A DNA stretch of 5,651 nucleotides, from positions 1 through 5,651 of the forward strand of contig JARROD010000246.1 of assembly GCA_037384225.1 (NCBI GenBank), given 5' to 3'. This DNA comes from JARROD01 sp037384225. GTDB taxonomy: Bacteria; Pseudomonadota; Gammaproteobacteria; Pseudomonadales; Cellvibrionaceae. A program made the position numbers and the translations under genes. The stretch's first letter is position 1, and every line of letters begins with the position of its first letter. Positions 5,427-5,651 of this stretch are shown piece after piece. Below the pieces are notes generated by a model, which saw nothing but the letters and a program-made list of their open reading frames with translations, was not told where the DNA came from and ran no database searches.

Positions 5427-5651
5427 ATGCGTCTGGTTAAACCAAGCCTGCAGGCAATCACTGTAACAGCAACCCTGGTACTTAACAGCATCACTCTGAC
5501 CGGTGGAGTCGTTGCAACGGTCTCGGCAGGAGAAGCCTATAAATGGGTGGATGACAACGGCACGATTCACTATGCGGCCCATCCGCCCAAAAACCGAGAG
5601 GCGCAAAAGGTAAAAACCTACAGCTCTCACCGCACCCGCACCCCCCATTCC
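5427..5651 (+). CDS. Secreted/periplasmic DUF4124-domain protein, 3' end missing
   Basis: The gene runs off the right edge. Its first 75 codons are visible with no stop. Residues 1 to about 34 look like a signal peptide: a short basic start (MRLVKP), a moderately hydrophobic stretch, then small residues (VSAGEA) where cleavage could occur. AYKWVDDNGTIHYAAHPP follows directly and matches the start of the DUF4124 domain, whose hallmark is YKWVD-x-G-x-x-HY followed by a PP. The function of this domain is not established. Many members are small periplasmic proteins of gammaproteobacteria, sometimes with extra C-terminal regions. AGGA at 5414-5417, 9 nt before the ATG, is the likely ribosome binding site, and a second AGGA at 5420-5423 is too close. 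It is divergent from ilvI, with about 420 bp between them, so no functional link to branched-chain synthesis is implied. Confidence 0.8.
   Translation, partial: MRLVKPSLQAITVTATLVLNSITLTGGVVATVSAGEAYKWVDDNGTIHYAAHPPKNREAQKVKTYSSHRTRTPHS

Noticed and set aside
5400..5648. An 82-codon minus-strand ORF at the right edge.
   Set aside because: It is antisense to the DUF4124 gene, with a Cys-rich translation that looks random.

Overview
The window looks like an ordinary chromosomal stretch of a gammaproteobacterium, probably marine and Pseudomonas/Cellvibrio-like. This is inferred from recalled protein similarity and gene order, not from any search. It carries the isoleucine/valine biosynthesis cluster ilvI-ilvH-ilvC on the minus strand, then pssA on the same strand, then at the left edge what look like two tandem rRNA-operon promoters, also pointing left. 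From memory, Pseudomonas has ilvI-ilvH-ilvC-pssA in the same order with an rRNA operon not far beyond. A partial divergent gene for a secreted DUF4124-type protein starts at the right edge.

Layout from left to right. Positions 1-351 contain no protein gene. They hold two sigma70 promoters on the minus strand, each with an A/T-rich upstream tract and a GCGC discriminator, like rrn P1-type promoters. There is also a possible third, extended -10 promoter and an A/T-rich inverted repeat between the two. The rRNA genes would lie to the left of position 1. Positions 352-1212 are pssA (phosphatidylserine synthase). Positions 1213-1632 are non-coding and hold a 191-bp element with long imperfect terminal inverted repeats, the probable pssA promoter and a tiny start-stop ORF with a strong ribosome binding site. 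Positions 1633-2649 are ilvC (ketol-acid reductoisomerase). Positions 2650-2768 are a spacer with a 13-bp tandem repeat and a short ORF whose stop overlaps the ilvC start. Positions 2769-3260 are ilvH and 3261-5003 are ilvI, the two acetolactate synthase subunits, with stop and start codons directly adjacent. Positions 5004-5426 are the divergent intergenic region with a roughly 250-nt ilv leader. Positions 5427-5651 are the truncated DUF4124 gene.

How the genes work together: IlvI/IlvH condense two pyruvates to acetolactate (or pyruvate plus 2-oxobutyrate to acetohydroxybutyrate), and IlvC isomerises and reduces the product toward valine, leucine and isoleucine. PssA commits CDP-diacylglycerol to phosphatidylserine and then phosphatidylethanolamine.

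No new multi-gene system is visible. The parts that the genes do not explain are the 191-bp inverted-repeat element between ilvC and pssA, the tandem rrn-type promoters, the 13-bp repeat array against the ilvH stop codon, and the short ORFs in front of ilvC and pssA.
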